Assembly: GCF_004803635.1 (NCBI RefSeq)
Contig: NZ_SSWX01000018.1
Coordinates: 1 to 64,000 of the forward strand
Source: Lampropedia aestuarii
Lineage (GTDB): Bacteria; Pseudomonadota; Gammaproteobacteria; Burkholderiales; Burkholderiaceae_C
Length of the DNA stretch: 64,000 nucleotides
Direction of reading: 5' to 3'
Shown piece by piece: positions 46,140-53,271 of this stretch. The translations under genes were made by a program, and so were the position numbers. Positions within the stretch are counted from its first letter, which is position 1; every line of letters begins with the position of its first letter. The notes below the pieces were generated by a model. It was not told where the DNA came from, did not search any database, and saw nothing but the letters and a program-made list of their open reading frames with translations.

Positions 46140-46145
46140 TGACCG

Positions 46146-46937
46146 CTACGGCTGCAAACCAAAAAAAACATTGGCCACACGGGTACTGGCAGCCGCAGTA
46201 GCCTGCCAGTCCTCACCACGCTCACGCGCAATCTCTTGCACAATATGTGGCAAAAAAGCCGGTTCATTGCGGCGGTCCTTGGGCATGGGCTTGAGGGTGC
46301 GTGGTAGTAAATAAGGTGCGTCGGTCTCCACCATCAAACGCTCGGCAGTAATGGCCTTGACCAATTCACGCAGGTGCGCGCCGCGGCGCTCATCGCAAAT
46401 CCAGCCGGTGATGCCGATATACCAGTCTTGGTCCAGGTAATCAAACAATTCCTCTTTGCTGCCGGTAAAACAATGCACGACAGCGGGACCGAGCTGGTTT
46501 GTAAAGCCCGCCATCACGGCCATAAAGTCCTGATGGGCATCACGCTGGTGCAAAAAAAGCGGTTTATGCAAATCCACTGCCAATTGCAGTTGCATCTCAA
46601 AGGCCCGCTGCTGGTCATGGCGCGGGCTGAAATCACGAAAATAATCCAATCCACACTCGCCTGCCGAGACCACTGCAGGATGCTGGCACAGCTGACGCAG
46701 GCGCGCATCGCACTCTGGCGTGTAGTCACTGGCGTGGTGTGGGTGCACGCCCGCAGTGGCAAACAACTCGCCTGGGTACTGCAGCGCCAAGGCCAAGGCC
46801 TGCTCGGAATGCTCCACCGTCGCACCGGTGATGATTTGGCGCACGACCCCTGCGGCGCGGGCACGCCCAATGACCGCATCGCGGTCGCGATCAAAACTCT
46901 CATGGGTCAGATTGGCCCCAATATCAATCAATTGCAT
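46146..46937 (-). CDS. tatD: TatD-family metal-dependent DNase
   Basis: TIM-barrel hydrolase/exonuclease of 263 residues. MQLIDIGANLTHESFDRDRDAVI is the TatD-proper opening, which lacks the first His-x-His of the YcfH/YjjV branch. Other metal ligands are visible: GVHPHHA, AGECGLDYFRD, HQRDAHQDF, HCFTG and ETDAPYLLPR. The start at 46937 lacks an evident ribosome binding site; the frame is open to 46991. Monocistronic, followed by the AT-rich patch. Confidence 0.9.
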   Translation of the reverse strand: MQLIDIGANLTHESFDRDRDAVIGRARAAGVVRQIITGATVEHSEQALALALQYPGELFATAGVHPHHASDYTPECDARLRQLCQHPAVVSAGECGLDYFRDFSPRHDQQRAFEMQLQLAVDLHKPLFLHQRDAHQDFMAVMAGFTNQLGPAVVHCFTGSKEELFDYLDQDWYIGITGWICDERRGAHLRELVKAITAERLMVETDAPYLLPRTLKPMPKDRRNEPAFLPHIVQEIARERGEDWQATAAASTRVANVFFGLQP

Positions 46938-47143
46938 ATAGTGTGTTGTATATCGTGCATTGGCAACGTCGCCAAGGGTCTGCTCCAACAAGCCATTGCC
47001 TGGGCGGCATCAATGCGCCAACGTGGCGCAAAAACAAGGAAAGCCAGCAAAATCCTCTCAGCAGGAATGCGTGCAGCATCGAGATGGGCTGCGAGGCATC
47101 TTTTGAAGACCATCGCCGCCGCTATGGACCAAAAAGTCTTGCA

Positions 47144-47200
47144 AAGCAAACCGCACTCAGGCAGCAACAGGGCGTTTTGCAACGCGCTCCCAGGCTGCAA
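47144..47200. repeat. R2 repeat, best copy
   Basis: GCAAACCGCACTCAGGCAGC, AACAGGGCGTTTTGCAACGC and GCTCCCAGGCTG, in direct succession. The reverse complement of 32567-32607 aligns along nearly all of it, and weaker matches lie at 29636-29672 and 32704-32742. It lies in the 355-bp gene-free interval between tatD and ispD (46938-47292). Confidence 0.5.
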
Positions 47201-47292
47201 TGTAGCACTGAAGCGCCGGCGCCTAAGCGTGTGAAACTGCGCCAATGCCAGGTTGACACCGCCGCCCACCAGACCTACTTACAATTGCGAGC

Positions 47293-48108
47293 ATGCCGCT
47301 TCGCACTGAACCCCAAGCACCCAGAATCTGGGCCGTCATTCCCGCAGCTGGCGTTGGCCAGCGCGCCCTGCGCGCGGACCAGCAAACCAGCAGCCGCCCT
47401 TTGCCCAAGCAATACCACCGTCTTGTCGGCTGCAGTGTGCTGGCGCACACTTTGCAGGCGTTTGCGCAAGTGCAAGCCATCGCGGGCACAGCCGTGGTGA
47501 TTGCACCAGATGATGCTGTTTTTTCCCAGCAAGCTGAAAACCATGTCGCCAGGACCCAGGCCTTCGCCGTCGGCGGCGACAGCCGTGCCGCCTCGGTCCG
47601 CAACGGCTTGCAGACACTTGCCGAGCATTGGGGGGCGCAAGACCATGACTGGGTGCTGGTGCACGATGCAGCACGCTGCCTGATCACACCAGAGTGGATT
47701 GCCCGTTTGATCAGCGCCTGCCAGCACGATGCGGTCGGCGGTTTACTGGCACTGCCTTTGCCAGACACGCTCAAAGAGCAACGCTGCCAACCATTGGCAG
47801 AGGGCCACCCCAAGCCTGCCGCAGCGCGTGTGGCCCAAACTGTGCCCCGCAGCGGCAAGTGGCTGGCCCACACGCCGCAAATGTTCCGCCTGGGTATGCT
47901 GCGCAGCGCGCTGCAACAAGCCGACCTGGGCCTGATTACCGACGAGGCCAGTGCGATTGAATGGCTCGGCCATGCGCCGCTGCTGGTGCACTCGAGCGCG
48001 CAGAATTTCAAAGTCACCTACCCAGAAGACTTCGCTTTGGCTGAGGCCATTTTGATGGCGCGCCAAGCGCGCCACACCCCCAACTCCACAGAATCCACAA
48101 CGCCATGA
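47293..48108 (+). CDS. ispD: 2-C-methyl-D-erythritol 4-phosphate cytidylyltransferase
   Basis: Third enzyme of the MEP isoprenoid pathway, 271 residues. The CTP-binding opening is [20 protein letters not shown] followed by [26 protein letters not shown] and [29 protein letters not shown] are further signatures. Compared with E. coli IspD there are about eight to nine extra residues between the G-x-R motif and PKQY. It ends overlapping ispF by ATGA, the standard coupling of the two genes. Confidence 0.95.
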   Translation: MPLRTEPQAPRIWAVIPAAGVGQRALRADQQTSSRPLPKQYHRLVGCSVLAHTLQAFAQVQAIAGTAVVIAPDDAVFSQQAENHVARTQAFAVGGDSRAASVRNGLQTLAEHWGAQDHDWVLVHDAARCLITPEWIARLISACQHDAVGGLLALPLPDTLKEQRCQPLAEGHPKPAAARVAQTVPRSGKWLAHTPQMFRLGMLRSALQQADLGLITDEASAIEWLGHAPLLVHSSAQNFKVTYPEDFALAEAILMARQARHTPNSTESTTP

Positions 48109-48611
48109 CACAGACCACACATCCCGCCCCACTCTTTCGCATTGGCGAAGGTTGGGACACCCATGCTTTGGTGCCAGGACGTCCACTGATCTTGGGCGGC
48201 ATCACGATTGCGCACACCACAGGCCTGCTGGGCCACTCCGATGCCGATGTGCTGCTGCACGCCATTACCGATGCCTTATTAGGCGGGGCGGGCCTGGGCG
48301 ACATTGGCCGCCACTTCCCTGACACTGCGGCTGAGTTCAAGGGAGCCGACTCCACCGTGCTGCTGCAAGAAGCCTACCGCCGCGTGCAAGCGGCCGGCTG
48401 GGTGATTGGCAACCTGGACAGCACCATCATTGCCCAGGCACCCAAACTCGCACCCCATATGCCTGCGATGAATGCACATGTCGCCAAAGCACTGGACTTG
48501 CCACTCACACAGGTCAACATCAAGGCCAAAACGGCGGAGAAACTCGGCCCAGTAGGCCGTGGTGAATCGATGGAGGCGCGCGCAGTCGTCTTGCTGGTCG
48601 CAAAAGCCTAA
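48105..48611 (+). CDS. ispF: 2-C-methyl-D-erythritol 2,4-cyclodiphosphate synthase
   Basis: MEP-pathway enzyme, 168 residues, a trimer with a zinc site. It shows [18 protein letters not shown] (Asp/His ligands), [34 protein letters not shown] (signature with a third zinc His) and [16 protein letters not shown] near the C-terminus. Its ATG overlaps the ispD stop. Its TAA (48609-48611) is directly joined to the full-length R1 element. Confidence 0.97.
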   Translation: MTQTTHPAPLFRIGEGWDTHALVPGRPLILGGITIAHTTGLLGHSDADVLLHAITDALLGGAGLGDIGRHFPDTAAEFKGADSTVLLQEAYRRVQAAGWVIGNLDSTIIAQAPKLAPHMPAMNAHVAKALDLPLTQVNIKAKTAEKLGPVGRGESMEARAVVLLVAKA

Positions 48612-48876
48612 GAACCTGTTTACGATCTTTTCACAGACCGCGTTGGAACCCAAAAGGATACGATGCGCGGCAAAAACCGCAGTCGGGCTATCTGCCCGGC
48701 GAGGATTTTTAACAAAGCAGCGTGCCTTTTGGGCTCCAACCCGAAGGGCAAGGCACAAAAAAGCGCATTGCTGCGTTGCCCGTTTTGCTCATACAGACGT
48801 ATGAGCGGCAACAGGCGCCTTACACTGCCTCTTTTTTGTGCCTTGCGCGACTGTGAAAAGATCGTAAACAGGTTCT
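48611..48876. repeat. R1 repeat, full-length copy f
   Basis: 266 bp with perfect 26-bp terminal inverted repeats: AGAACCTGTTTACGATCTTT plus TCACAG at the left and the exact complement at 48851-48876. Inside are nested palindromes: GGCACAAAAAA...TTTTTTGTGCC and GCTCATAC-AGAC-GTATGAGC. There is no transposase-like protein. The structure is that of a MITE or large palindromic repeat. The other R1 copies are diverged or deleted relatives. Confidence 0.93.
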
Positions 48877-48942
48877 AAGCGCGACTTCCAAGTCTCTCTT
48901 CAGCGCCTTTCTTTGAGTTATTGTTTTTAGAGCACGTCCCGC

Positions 48943-49863
48943 ATGCTGGCCTCTACCATTCCGATCTTTCTGATCATTGCACTGGGCGTCTGGATCAAGC
49001 GCTCACCGCATCCACCTGAAGGCCTGTTTCCGGCCTTGGAGTGGTTCAGCTTTTATGTGGCGTTTCCAGCATTGCTGTTTTTGAATACGGCCCAGCTCAC
49101 AATCGATGCCTCAGCCCTGGAGTCATTGACTTTACTGGTCACGCTGCCGATGGCTGCGGTACTGCTCTTGTGCTTGCTTGGCTTGCGCATCGCACGCCAG
49201 TTTCCCGATCCGGCGCGCTCTTCTGTGATCCAGGGCGCAACGCGCCCCAGCACGTATTTCGGTCTGGCTGTAGCGGGCCTGGTGTTCACCGACCACATTG
49301 CAGGCCTGATCATGCTGACCTTGGCAATTGCTCTGCCCTTGGTCAATGTGGTTGCCGTGGTCGCGCTGTCATGGTGGAGTGGCAAAAAAGTCACAGCCCG
49401 ATCGGTGCTGCGCAACCTCGTGCGCAACCCCATCATTGTTGCCACCGTCGCTGGCGCGCTGTATAACGCCACCGATCTGCCCATCTGGACGCCACTGGCA
49501 ACCGCCTTGGGTATTTTGGGCAATGTGGCACTGGGTTTGGGTTTGCTGTGCGTTGGCGGCGGGCTGGTGTTTCGGCTCGAAGGCGCAAGGCCAGTGGCCA
49601 TCTTGGTGACCAATACGATGAAACTGATGGTGCTGCCAGCTTTGACCTGGCTGCTGTGCCAACTGCTGAACGTGGAGCCCTCGACCACCATCGCCGCGTG
49701 TTTTTATGCCAGTTTGCCAACCGCTCCGAATGCTTACATCATGGCGCGGCAAATGGGCGGTGACGCCCGCTTGATGGCGACCTTGATTACCACCCAAACC
49801 TTGTTGACGATAATCAGCTTGCCACTGTGGATGATGTGGTTGGGGGTGGATTTCACGCGCTAA
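48943..49863 (+). CDS. AEC-family transporter (auxin efflux carrier superfamily)
   Basis: Inner-membrane permease of 306 residues with ten transmembrane segments in two bundles of five. It begins MLASTIPIFLIIALGVWIKRSP; the conserved second-half region is GLGLLCVGGGLVFRLEGARPVAILVTNTMKLMVLPALTW and the ending FYASLPTAPNAYIMARQMGGD is a family hallmark. Family members move malate/malonate-type organic acids; the substrate here is unknown. Monocistronic, downstream of R1f. Confidence 0.88.
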   Translation: MLASTIPIFLIIALGVWIKRSPHPPEGLFPALEWFSFYVAFPALLFLNTAQLTIDASALESLTLLVTLPMAAVLLLCLLGLRIARQFPDPARSSVIQGATRPSTYFGLAVAGLVFTDHIAGLIMLTLAIALPLVNVVAVVALSWWSGKKVTARSVLRNLVRNPIIVATVAGALYNATDLPIWTPLATALGILGNVALGLGLLCVGGGLVFRLEGARPVAILVTNTMKLMVLPALTWLLCQLLNVEPSTTIAACFYASLPTAPNAYIMARQMGGDARLMATLITTQTLLTIISLPLWMMWLGVDFTR

Positions 49864-49881
49864 GCGCCTGGCCACGACAAC

Positions 49882-50376
49882 TCAGAAAAAGTCGGCTTTG
49901 AGAAAAAAGGCGCCTGGGTATGGGTTGTAGTAGTAAGGCGCGATCTCGTAAAAGCCCAACTCTTCGTACAAGGCCCGGGCAGCATCCATTTCATCCAGAG
50001 TGTCGAGCAAAATGCATGAATAGCCCGACAATTGTGCCGCCTCCATCACCGCATGTGCCAGACTGCGCCCCAAGCCAAAACCGCGAAACAATTTGCGCAC
50101 GTAAAGGCGTTTCATTTCGCAGGCATTCGAATAGTCCGAATTGACCAGCGGGCGCAACGCGCAGCAGCCTGCCAATTGGTCATCGACAAAGGCCAGCATC
50201 ACACAGCCAGCTGGCCACGCGTATTCACCTGGCAGGCTGCTGAGTTCTTGCTCAAAGTCTTGGAAGGCCAGGTCCACTGACAGATTGCTTGCATACTCGT
50301 CAAACAATTCGCGCACCAAGTCAAAATCCTCTGAACTCTGGGCCGCGCGAATCACGACATTGGGGGGAGACTCCAT
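49882..50376 (-). CDS. GNAT-family N-acetyltransferase
   Basis: About 164 residues from an ATG at 50376 (MESPPNVVIRAAQ); the frame is open to 50433. Motif A is CEMKRLYVRKLFRGFGLGRSLAHAVMEAAQ (R-x-x-G-x-G/R) and motif B LDEMDAARALYEELGFYEIAPYYYNP. The ending YNPYPGAFFLKADF resembles the YhbS/ElaA-like group whose substrate is unknown. Converges with the AEC transporter. Confidence 0.87.
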   Translation of the reverse strand: MESPPNVVIRAAQSSEDFDLVRELFDEYASNLSVDLAFQDFEQELSSLPGEYAWPAGCVMLAFVDDQLAGCCALRPLVNSDYSNACEMKRLYVRKLFRGFGLGRSLAHAVMEAAQLSGYSCILLDTLDEMDAARALYEELGFYEIAPYYYNPYPGAFFLKADFF

Positions 50377-50469
50377 GACTGGGGTAATTGGTAGGTAGGT
50401 AAAAAACGACAATGGCAGCGGACCAAGGCCCAACTCAATTGAATGTTATACAGTAAATGCCATGCCTGA

Positions 50470-50976
50470 TCAGGCAGATTCAGCCAACAGCCGCTCAATC
50501 AGGCGGTGCAAGTCGTCCAATTGAGGCACACCCACGTAGGTTTTGGCAATAGCGCCGCGCTTGTCCACGACGAAAGTGGTCGGTGTCAGTTGCACATCGC
50601 CCCACGCCTTAGCGACTTGGCCAGTGTTGTCGATCGCCACCTTGAACGGCAATTGCCTCGATTGCGCAAAATTGACCACATGATCGGGCCGGTCGTAGGA
50701 CATCGCAACAGCCACCAGCTCCAGCCCCTGGTCGGCGTACTGCGTGTAAGTGCTTGCAAAACCAGGCATTTCAGCCACGCAAGGCGCGCAACTGGTGGCC
50801 CAGAAATTCACCATCGTGACCTTGCCTTGCAAGGCCTGCATGCTCTGGCGTGAGCCGTCTAGCAAGACAAATTCAGAGGCAGGCGCGGGCTGGCGCACCA
50901 GTGTGAACCAGGCCACAGCTGCAGCGGCCAGCACGAGGGCAGCAGCAAACAGATAGCGCACAGTGCGGTAATGCAT
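50470..50976 (-). CDS. TlpA/ResA-like thioredoxin-fold thiol-disulfide oxidoreductase
   Basis: Membrane-anchored periplasmic thioredoxin-like protein, about 168 residues. The N-terminal hydrophobic anchor is MHYRTVRYLFAAALVLAAAAVAWFTLV. The redox motif is ATSCAPCVAEMPGF (C-A-P-C), and the cis-Pro is in VQLTPTTFVVDKRG. Members reduce apocytochrome c or other periplasmic disulfides; no cytochrome biogenesis genes lie nearby. The start at 50976 is preferred over 51045, which would bury the anchor behind a long prefix. Confidence 0.88.
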   Translation of the reverse strand: MHYRTVRYLFAAALVLAAAAVAWFTLVRQPAPASEFVLLDGSRQSMQALQGKVTMVNFWATSCAPCVAEMPGFASTYTQYADQGLELVAVAMSYDRPDHVVNFAQSRQLPFKVAIDNTGQVAKAWGDVQLTPTTFVVDKRGAIAKTYVGVPQLDDLHRLIERLLAESA

Positions 50977-51090
50977 GAGAGGGTAAGAAAAATCAAAAAT
51001 CCGTGCTCTATAAAAAGGCACGCCGACAATGCAATGCAGCGCCAAAAGGGCACAATGCAGTGCGCAGATGCTGTGTTATACCACTTGCGT

Positions 51091-51321
51091 AGAACCTGTT
51101 CACCCCGCTCTACACAGCCGCGTTGAAGCCCTAAAGGATGCAATGCGCAGCAAAAGCCGCAGTCTGGCTATCTGTCGGACAAGTATTTTTACCAGCCATG
51201 CGCCTTTTGGGCCCCACCCCGAAGGGCAAAGCACACCAAAGCGCACTGCGGCGTTGCCCATTATGCACATCCCCGTTTGTGTGCCTAGCGCGACTGCGTC
51301 GAGACTTTGAACAGGCTCTTA
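51091..51321. repeat. R1 repeat, copy g
   Basis: Starts AGAACCTGTTCACCCCGC and ends GACTTTGAACAGGCTCTTA. It is collinear with copy f over most of its length (GCGTTGAAGCCCTAAAGGATGCAATGCG, CCCGAAGGGCAAAGCAC, GCGTTGCCC). Some 230 bp long. It fills most of the gene-free interval 50977-51418. Confidence 0.85.
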
Positions 51322-51418
51322 GAATGAAGTGGGCTTTCGGCTGCTGCACGCAGCACGTCACAAAAACGCGCCAACCATGGCAGTGCCTGCCCAAGCTCTA
51401 TTAAAAGGAACCCATGTG

Positions 51419-52474
51419 ATGCATCCATTTTTCCAACATTTAGGCCTGCGCTACCCGCTCATTCAAGCCCCAATGGCGGGCGTGCAAGACTTCCGCCTGG
51501 CTTTAAGCGTTGCGCAAGCAGGCGGCCTAGGCTCACTGCCATGCGCGACCTTGAGCGCCCAGGCCCTGCAAGAGAACCTGCAAGCCCTGCGCCAATCCCT
51601 GGGCGCAGATTCCGCCATCAACGTCAACTTCTTTTGTCATAGTGAGCCTGCCATCACTGCAGAAGCCGAGCAGCGTTGGCACAAGGCCCTGGCGCCGCTG
51701 TACGAAGAACTGGGGCTCGATAGCCAAGCGATACCTGGGCTGCAATCAGGCCGCCAGCCGTTCACAGCGGCCTTGGCCGATCTGATAGCGCCTTTTAAGC
51801 CGCAAGTGGTGAGCTTTCATTTTGGCTTGCCGCCTGCCGCCTTGGTCGAGCAAATCAAAAGCTGGGGCGGCCAAGTGATTGCCAGCGCCACCACCGTGGC
51901 AGAAGGCGAGTGGCTGCAGGCACATGGTGCTGATGCCGTCATCGCCCAAGGTCTGGAGGCGGGAGGCCATCGCGGCCACTTCCTCAGCCGCGATACCAGC
52001 CTGCAAATGGGCACCTTCGCGTTGGTGCCCCAACTGGTGCAGGCGCTGCGCATTCCTGTCATCGCCGCCGGCGGTATTGCCAGTGTAGAAACGGTGCGCG
52101 CTGCGATGGCCTTGGGCGCTGCAGGCGTGCAAGTGGGCACAGCCTATTTGCTCAGCCCCGAGGCGCAAACCAGCGCCGTGCACCGCCAGGCGCTGCAGTC
52201 ACCGGCGGCCAGGCACACCGCCTTGACACGTGCGTTCACAGGCGGCGCAGCGCGTGGCATTGTCAACCGGGCCATACAAGCCCTGAATACACAGGATGCG
52301 GACATACCGGCCTTCCCACTGGCCAGCAGCGCCATCGCGCCGTTGCGCAGCCATGCCGAGGCCCAGGGACTGGGGGACTTCACACCGCTATGGTCAGGCC
52401 AGAACAACCAGCTGCTGTCGAGTGAGTCGGCAGCGGTGATCACCGAGCACTTGGGACAAGCCGCGCTGCAGTAA
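51419..52474 (+). CDS. Nitronate monooxygenase family protein
   Basis: FMN-dependent TIM-barrel enzyme (2-nitropropane dioxygenase family), 351 residues, oxidising alkyl nitronates. It begins MHPFFQHLGLRYPLIQAPMAGVQDFRLALSVAQAGGLGSLP; other family blocks are FHFGLPP, VIAQGLEAGGHRGHF (catalytic His region), PVIAAGGIASVETVRAAMALGAAGVQVGTAYLL. The start at 51419 has AAGGAA upstream; the frame runs on to 51329 without a site. Monocistronic. Confidence 0.93.
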   Translation: MHPFFQHLGLRYPLIQAPMAGVQDFRLALSVAQAGGLGSLPCATLSAQALQENLQALRQSLGADSAINVNFFCHSEPAITAEAEQRWHKALAPLYEELGLDSQAIPGLQSGRQPFTAALADLIAPFKPQVVSFHFGLPPAALVEQIKSWGGQVIASATTVAEGEWLQAHGADAVIAQGLEAGGHRGHFLSRDTSLQMGTFALVPQLVQALRIPVIAAGGIASVETVRAAMALGAAGVQVGTAYLLSPEAQTSAVHRQALQSPAARHTALTRAFTGGAARGIVNRAIQALNTQDADIPAFPLASSAIAPLRSHAEAQGLGDFTPLWSGQNNQLLSSESAAVITEHLGQAALQ

Positions 52475-52592
52475 CAGGCTGTACGCGGCGCTATACCTTC
52501 GTATACCTTGGCCATCTATTGGTAGCCAATCGCGATGCCAATGCGCGCTTGGCTTGCGTGCGTGTTCCACGCACAATTGCGCCCTGTGATGA

Positions 52593-52666
52593 GCAGGATC
52601 AACCTGCCCATTACCCTTTAGTTGGCTTGCCTCTCATTGATCCTGCAGGCATTGCAGGATTGATCC
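52593..52666 (+). promoter_or_regulatory. Competing hairpins in the mgtE 5' leader
   Basis: Segment 1, GCAGGATCAA (52593-52602), is the exact complement of segment 2, TTGATCCTGC (52637-52646). Segment 2 (ATCCTGCA, 52640-52647) is also the exact complement of segment 3, TGCAGGAT (52653-52660), with a 5-base loop. TTGATCC at 52660-52666 offers segment 1 a second partner. Only one of the 1:2 and 2:3 stems can form at a time. The arrangement sits 30 bases before the leader-peptide start, as expected for an attenuator or riboswitch. Confidence 0.6.
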
Positions 52667-52695
52667 AAGCCATGTTTTAACCCCAGGAGAAAACC

Positions 52696-52764
52696 GTGGA
52701 CCCAGACCCGAATTGGCCCGATGCGGCCAACTCAGCGACCAAGCGTTTTTCACACACCCCATAG
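52696..52764 (+). CDS. Predicted acidic/proline leader peptide upstream of mgtE
   Basis: GTG start with AGGAG (52685-52689) six bases upstream; 22 codons and a TAG. The product begins MDPDPNWPD, continues AANSATKRF and ends SHTP. The N-terminal run of Asp and Pro is the same kind of sequence as enterobacterial MgtL (MEPDPTP...), where acidic/proline codons destabilise ribosomes at low Mg2+ and switch on the transporter gene. It lies between two sets of competing hairpins and upstream of two Mg-related genes. I infer, and have not shown, that it is a magnesium-sensing leader peptide. Confidence 0.6.
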   Translation: MDPDPNWPDAANSATKRFSHTP

Positions 52765-52834
52765 CTTTGCAGGCGCTGCGTTGTTCACCTAAGACGGGCT
52801 GAACTCCAAGAGCCTGAAGCTCAAGGAGTATTTC

Positions 52835-53182
52835 ATGCTGTTTCAACAACTGCGCCCTAGCAAGCACCTGCAAGTTTCTCTGCGGGCGGCCATTGCATCA
52901 CACCGCCCTGCGGCCTTGAAAATCATGTTCGACCACCACGGCGAGGCCGTGTTTGCCCACGCGCTCGCTGGGCTGTCCAAGCGCGCCGTCGCAGATGCGC
53001 TGTCGATGCTGCCTGCCGCCGACCGCCACCGGGTGCAACTCCATTTGCCCAAGCCCTTGCGCTACAGCATCACGCAAGCTGCCAGTCTGCGCCCTTCGTG
53101 CATCAGCACCGGCCTTGGCGCGCAGCACGCCCCAGCCAGCAATACCGGCGCAATCCCAAGAGCTGCCGCTGTGAACCTTTGA
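52835..53182 (+). CDS. Small protein with an MgtE-N-like segment
   Basis: 115 residues, AAGGAG eight bases upstream of the ATG. Residues about 30-75 (FDHHGEAVFAHALAGLSKRAVADALSMLPAADRHRVQLHLP) resemble one superhelical repeat of the MgtE cytosolic N domain, whose pattern in mgtE next door is IGAMPADKRADLFKQLSADEQTALL. The last 40 residues are low-complexity Ala/Ser. No membrane segment. It lies between the leader peptide and mgtE (89-base gap), in the same orientation. It could be a detached regulatory N domain, a longer translated leader, or a degraded duplicate of mgtE's 5' end. Confidence 0.6.
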   Translation: MLFQQLRPSKHLQVSLRAAIASHRPAALKIMFDHHGEAVFAHALAGLSKRAVADALSMLPAADRHRVQLHLPKPLRYSITQAASLRPSCISTGLGAQHAPASNTGAIPRAAAVNL

Positions 53183-53217
53183 TTCCAGGCCCTGTCGGGC
53201 CCGGTTCCCGATGCATG

Positions 53218-53261
53218 GCGTGAGGCAGCACCTGCCTCGCTGGCCAGCCCCTGCCTCACGC
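53218..53261 (+). promoter_or_regulatory. Alternative hairpins abutting the mgtE ribosome binding site
   Basis: GCGTGAGGCAG (53218-53228) is the perfect complement of CTGCCTCACGC (53251-53261). Within it GAGGCAG (53222-53228) can instead pair with CTGCCTC (53232-53238) across a 3-base loop. The GGAGAAG ribosome binding site begins at 53262, directly after the longer stem, so the choice of stem could control mgtE translation. Confidence 0.55.
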
Positions 53262-53271
53262 GGAGAAGAAC

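Noticed and set aside
47223-48017. 264-codon minus-strand frame opposite ispD
   Set aside because: ispD on the plus strand is complete, with conserved motifs and coupling to ispF.
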